Positions 60,013 through 64,000 of a DNA stretch of 64,000 nt are shown piece by piece. The notes under the pieces are model-generated. The model was given only the letters and a program-made list of their open reading frames with translations. It searched no databases and had not been told where the DNA came from. Position 1 is the stretch's first letter, and every line of letters starts with the position of its first letter. Location: NCBI GenBank assembly GCA_030278955.1, contig JAOANR010000004.1, forward strand, positions 57,685,120 through 57,749,119, given 5' to 3'. The translations under genes were made by a program, and so were the position numbers. This DNA comes from Hygrophila difformis. Lineage: Eukaryota; Streptophyta; Magnoliopsida; Lamiales; Acanthaceae.

Positions 60013-60365
60013 TAATATTTTGGGGCACAATATTTAAAATTTTAAAATTGCTGGAATTTTAAGAATCCATCTCGAGAACGAAGCAACAAGACAGTGCCAA
60101 AAAGTAGGTAAAATTGCAGATAAATAATGGTGTAAAAAGTTACTGTGCTTGTATTTTTCGGTACTTCATAGAAAAATAATAACTCATTTAATTATTAAAA
60201 ACAACTTAGGACAAAAGCATACCTGAAAACTCTGAAGAGAATACGCGTGCTCCCTCTTGCGTTTCAAGCCTAATAGTAAAACATTACTCGATCGTCAACA
60301 CATTTTTATTTTATTTGGTTTTTTTCATATTATATTTATATAGTGGTTATAATAGAATTCAAATA

Positions 60366-60402
<37 letters not shown>
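60366..60402. repeat. (TTA)n microsatellite
   Basis: About 12 uninterrupted TTA units. It produces a poly-Asn frame on the minus strand, which is not a gene. Confidence 0.9.
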
Positions 60403-60750
60403 TTGGCTAAAAATATTACTATAAAAAATTAAATGATAAACATAAATCAAGAGTATAATATGAATATCAAGTAAAAATTGTCTAAAGAAATTTATATTAG
60501 AATTAACCATATGATAGAATGCATACTATGATGAAATTAGTTTACGAGCACTGTGCAATTTTTTTTTTGGGGTTATTAGTAAAAAAAGTCTATAAACCAA
60601 TGATAATAATCCAATATTAGGATTAAGATTAAATTAAATAGAAATATATCCTTTTAAAAATTCTACCATTAATATTAAATGTCTAAATCAATGGGTAATA
60701 GTCACAGTCAATGGTAAAACCATTGAGACTTGAGCATTGTTGAACGTTAA

Positions 60751-60896
60751 GGGTGTTTGGTTAAGTTGCAAAAAAAGTTATTTGAATGTTATGTTTTCAA
60801 AACGCAAATAATTAGTTTAACTGTTTTTTACCTTTTGAAAATGCAATAATTAAATAATTTATTTTATATCACTGATCCAAACACCACTCATTATCC
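60751..60896. mobile_element. Possible short MITE related to 61045-61428
   Basis: GGGTGTTTGGTTAAGTTGC at the left and GATCCAAACACC at the right, with AAAACGCAAATAAT inside. No clean target duplication. Confidence 0.4.
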
Positions 60897-61044
60897 AAGA
60901 CTTCCTCACTATCAAAATTATCCAATAAAAGAACTCGATCAGTTTCACTTTTCTTTTATTATTGGATAAATTTTTTTCTTTCTTTCTTTTTTTATAAAAT
61001 TGCTTAAGTATATTTATGGGATCAAATCTCAGAACTTTAACTAA

Positions 61045-61428
61045 GAGGGTGTTTGGATATGCGTTTTAAAAAGTGCTGTAGCGTTTAGAAAACGGATAAT
61101 CAAATAATTGATGTAACAAAACGTGCTGTAGAAAATTAAGTGTTTGGATAAGCTTATGCTGTTACAAATCGCAATAATCAGATAATCATTAAAAAGTGTT
61201 TGGATTTGTATTTTTCCTAGGCAATAATATGATAAAATCTATTTTTGGCTAAACGCAATTTTCTTGCAGCACCAAAATATAGCTGCAATAAAATAGTGTT
61301 TTCATTCCCTCAAAACGCAAATAATAGATTATTGGAAATTAGTACACAAACAGGATTAACTGATTATTTGCGTTTTGAAAACGCAATAATCAGATAATCT
61401 GTCCGAAAACGCATAAACAAACACCCTC
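61045..61428. mobile_element. Tourist/PIF-Harbinger-like MITE, 384 bp
   Basis: GAGGGTGTTTGGATATGCGT and its inverted end ACGCATAAACAAACACCCTC, flanked by TAA at 61042-61044 and 61429-61431. It lies about 0.5 kb upstream of the PHGAP start and may be in its promoter. Confidence 0.85.
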
Positions 61429-61962
61429 TAAATCATATCCCGAATGTCCGATTCCACCAACGTTGGGGTGGGCAGTTTTCCAGTGCTCTCGAATAGAACT
61501 AACTACATACTACGTACTTGTAAGAACTTATTAATTTTCAGTTGAAAAGCGGAAGTGTAGTAATTACGAAATCAATGGTGGTAATTACAGCAGGCACAGC
61601 CAGGACCCCCCAATCAAACCCCACCCACCCTCGGCCACGACCCCCCCTCCACATAAACACAAACAGTAAACAAGGAACAGAAAAGACGTGTGAGAAAAAG
61701 GAGCTTCTGGTTGGTTGCTGCTCCCTCTTGGCTCTTGCTTCATCTATCCACATTTAAATTTTTACTATTTATTTCAAATTTAATCCCAATCTCTGCAAAT
61801 TTTGGAGAAAAGGGCCCGAATTTGGTTGTTCATCCATATCCATTCATAGATCTTATTTGATTTTGTGGCCTCTGTTCGATCCGGGTCGACCCAGTGTTTT
61901 CAATTCGCAGTTGAAGATGTTGGCTCAGCTGTAGGAGCGCCAGAAAGGGAAGCAGAATTGAA

Positions 61963-64000
61963 ATGTCGGCTTCTCTTGAACGCCCTCGAGTTGTAAATTC
62001 GAATGCGGTAATGGTTGTAAGTTATGTTTTTTTTATGTTGAAATTGGCGGATGTTTTTATTTTACTTTTTATGTTTTGGAAGTCAAGCTTGGTCAGATGA
62101 TGGTCTTGCCGTAGTTGAAAAGTAGCATGTGAATGAATTTGATTGGAATTCATGATTTTTTTGCTTTTAAAATTTTTCAGGGAATTATGAATTCCAGTTT
62201 CGTGGATTGTTTGTTAGTACTTTCCTTCATTAATTTTTATTGCGATACCCTTTTTTTTCGCTGGTTTGCAGATTTTCAAGAGCGGGCATCTACTGATATC
62301 TTCCAAAGGTTAGTGCCCGCAGCGCTATACAAGTTAATCGTTAAATTTATATCATTTTGGAATGAATATGATTGATGTGTACGAAAGCTCACAGTTTCTG
62401 GTTTTTGAATGAACTTTATAACCACTGAGAAATCAGAATTCTTGCACACAACACACATTACAATTTGATGAGTAATCACTAATTATAGGGGGTTTGATAT
62501 GGCTATAGTTTTTACATCAACGGATGCCTAGCATTCAATTAATCCTTACGCTGTAAACGGGTGTGATAGATCCTGTTTTTTGATTTGGAAAAGCAAGGGA
62601 GAAGCATAGAAAACTAATTGCCATCTTGTGTGCTTTTATGCAATAGAAGAATCCTTGTAACAGAAAGGAAATACTAGTGTGGTATCTGCTTCATTTGATT
62701 ATGTTCCTGTAGGAAAATGTTGTTGGTCTTCTTGTCGTAGCCAAAGGGCACAACAGAGGACAATATTCTGTATTACTTTGCATGCTACATGGTTATGGGG
62801 AGTATGGTATGTGGACATTGCAACATGAAGTGTACTGTTATGAATTTATGGCGCCCCTAGGTTCCATGTAGGAATTTTGTTTTTATGTTGCCCAAAGGAT
62901 GTAGTGATCATTTTCACTTTTCATTCTTGGATACATTTGATCAAATTCTTTATAATCTTTTATACTGACCAAAATCAAAATTTCAATCTATGCATGTTGA
63001 AATCAATACTGGATGTCAAATTGGTCACCATATAACAATTTAGAAGCATCACAACTTATTCAAAAGGAAAAAAAAATTTAAAAAATAAAATTTATTACTT
63101 TTATTGCATGCAATAAATTAAAAATAAAATTATTGCATGAATAGTTAATTCCTTTGGTTTTGTATAACCAACCATATTTGTTGAAATTAAGTGAGAATTG
63201 TCATTCTATTTCCATTCCCATCCCAATGAACCAACCATGGCGTAAATTTTTTTATTATTCCCTCAAAACAGTTTGTTAGAACTTACTGTCTCCACCATCT
63301 CACTAATAAATACATTCCAAAGTAACCATCCAAACAAACCAACTAGAAATACACGCAACCTCCTTCCAGAGCAGTGTTGAAAACTAATAGCAAAAGTAGA
63401 GTGGCATATCTCATTCTTACTTTAAAGCTTTTAGGTGAAATGGTCATTTAAAATAGCATATCTCTACATCAATTTAAGCTTTTAGGCACAACAAGTAGAT
63501 TCTTCCTTTTGGTTCGCAGCCTACGGGTATTTGCTCCTGTTTCCAACTACTGGCCGCCTCCCAAGGTCATGCCTTAAAGTTTGTACGTTCACAAGCATAC
63601 AAATTGTTTCCTGTGTGGCTTTGACTTCTACATCCCAGGAGGCTATAAATGGAGATGCCATTGTTTTTGGTGAAAAGGTCGTACGAGGAGAAATGCTTTG
63701 CCCTTGAATGCCGTTTGATATCTAGCATTTAGTAAATGAGAATCACCCATTAGGTTTACAATGTGATTTAATGTTTGTGCTGACTTGTGTTGTATACTTT
63801 TGGATGTTTGAATTTAACACCACCAAACAAATTGAGTCTCACATCACAAATATTTTCCATTTTCTAGTCTTCCTTACAGGTTTATACTGTGTTTAAATAT
63901 GCTACTATGCCTATTATAAAGGTGAATTTTGGTCTACTGAAGCTTGTATTGAGACTTGTTTATGTCCTTAACCTTAAACTCGATGTTCTCAGTCTTTAGC
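61963..64000 (+). CDS. PHGAP2: PH-domain RhoGAP (PHGAP/REN1-like), first two coding exons only
   Basis: ATG 61963 reads MSASLERPRVVNSNA to a donor at 62007/GTAATG. Exon 2 is 62272-62308 (IFKSGHLLISSK, phase 1, donor GTTAGT). Plant PHGAP proteins begin MSASLAxxERPRP and continue NTVFKSGPLFISSKGIGW, so this is the entry to a PH domain. The PH, RhoGAP and coiled-coil exons must lie right of the window, since 62309-64000 has no convincing third exon and is read as intron. RhoGAPs of this class switch off ROP/Rho-of-plants GTPases at the plasma membrane and shape polarised growth. The 5' UTR probably starts near 61740. Only about 28 residues are visible, so the call leans on the neighbouring CLT and STR12 genes. 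Confidence 0.7.

Noticed and set aside
60325..60510. Minus-strand ORF with poly-Asn
   Set aside because: Generated by the (TTA)n microsatellite.
63480..63560. Candidate third PHGAP exon after TTCGCAG at about 63520
   Set aside because: The translation in the required phase has none of the PH-domain words expected after ISSKG (GW..WKKRWF), and no proper donor follows.

Overview
This window is nuclear DNA of a flowering plant. It is AT-rich, its genes have spliceosomal introns, and it is crowded with plant-type transposons: Ty1-copia, CACTA, MULE, hAT, PIF/Harbinger, Stowaway MITEs, SINEs and a Cassandra-like TRIM. Protein similarity fits a eudicot, and an asterid such as a member of the mint order is my guess. 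Nothing suggests an organelle or a bacterium.

Three conserved, intact-looking single-copy genes form the backbone. A plastid parvulin/rhodanese protein (STR12-like) lies on the minus strand at 11810-15027. A CRT-like thiol transporter (CLT) lies on the minus strand at 48689-54222. The first two exons of a PH-domain RhoGAP (PHGAP/REN1-like) lie on the plus strand from 61963 and run off the right edge. From memory, the Arabidopsis homologues are consecutive loci (At5g19370, At5g19380, At5g19390), so this is probably a conserved microsynteny block pulled apart by about 33 kb of inserted DNA. A 5'-truncated dihydropyrimidinase (PYD2) gene at 5604-7278 lies beside the block.

Between and beside these genes sits a local family of short, four-membrane-span proteins that I cannot name. 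One copy is intact and intronless at 8352-9095. A tandem copy was broken in its first exon by a copia element at 3482. A two-exon copy lies at 20414-23457 with a truncated CACTA element in its intron. An inverted, decayed copy lies at 39250-41046 and is split by a PIF/Harbinger MITE. An intron-only relic lies near 26.3-26.9 kb.

Region by region: 1-3482 is the left-truncated copia element. 3483-9800 holds the duplicated promoter segments, MITEs, the PYD2 fragment and the first family gene. 9.8-11.6 kb holds tandem SINE-like units and a LINE remnant. 11.8-15.0 kb is the STR12 gene. 15.1-20.3 kb is AT-rich with a Cassandra 5S-like LTR and a 1.2-kb MULE. 27933-35213 is a full-length CACTA element with 3-bp target-site duplication, but its transposase is internally deleted and frameshifted and its second gene has a stop. 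41.7-46.8 kb is a nest of elements: a Pack-MULE-like element with a complex I 75-kDa (NDUFS1) fragment, two hAT MITEs, and a glutamate decarboxylase first-exon fragment split by a Stowaway and a MULE. 48.7-54.2 kb is CLT. 54.3-61.9 kb is intergenic with MITEs.

All calls come from reading the sequence and from memory of protein families. No database search was run, and exon borders are GT-AG (once GC-AG) inferences.
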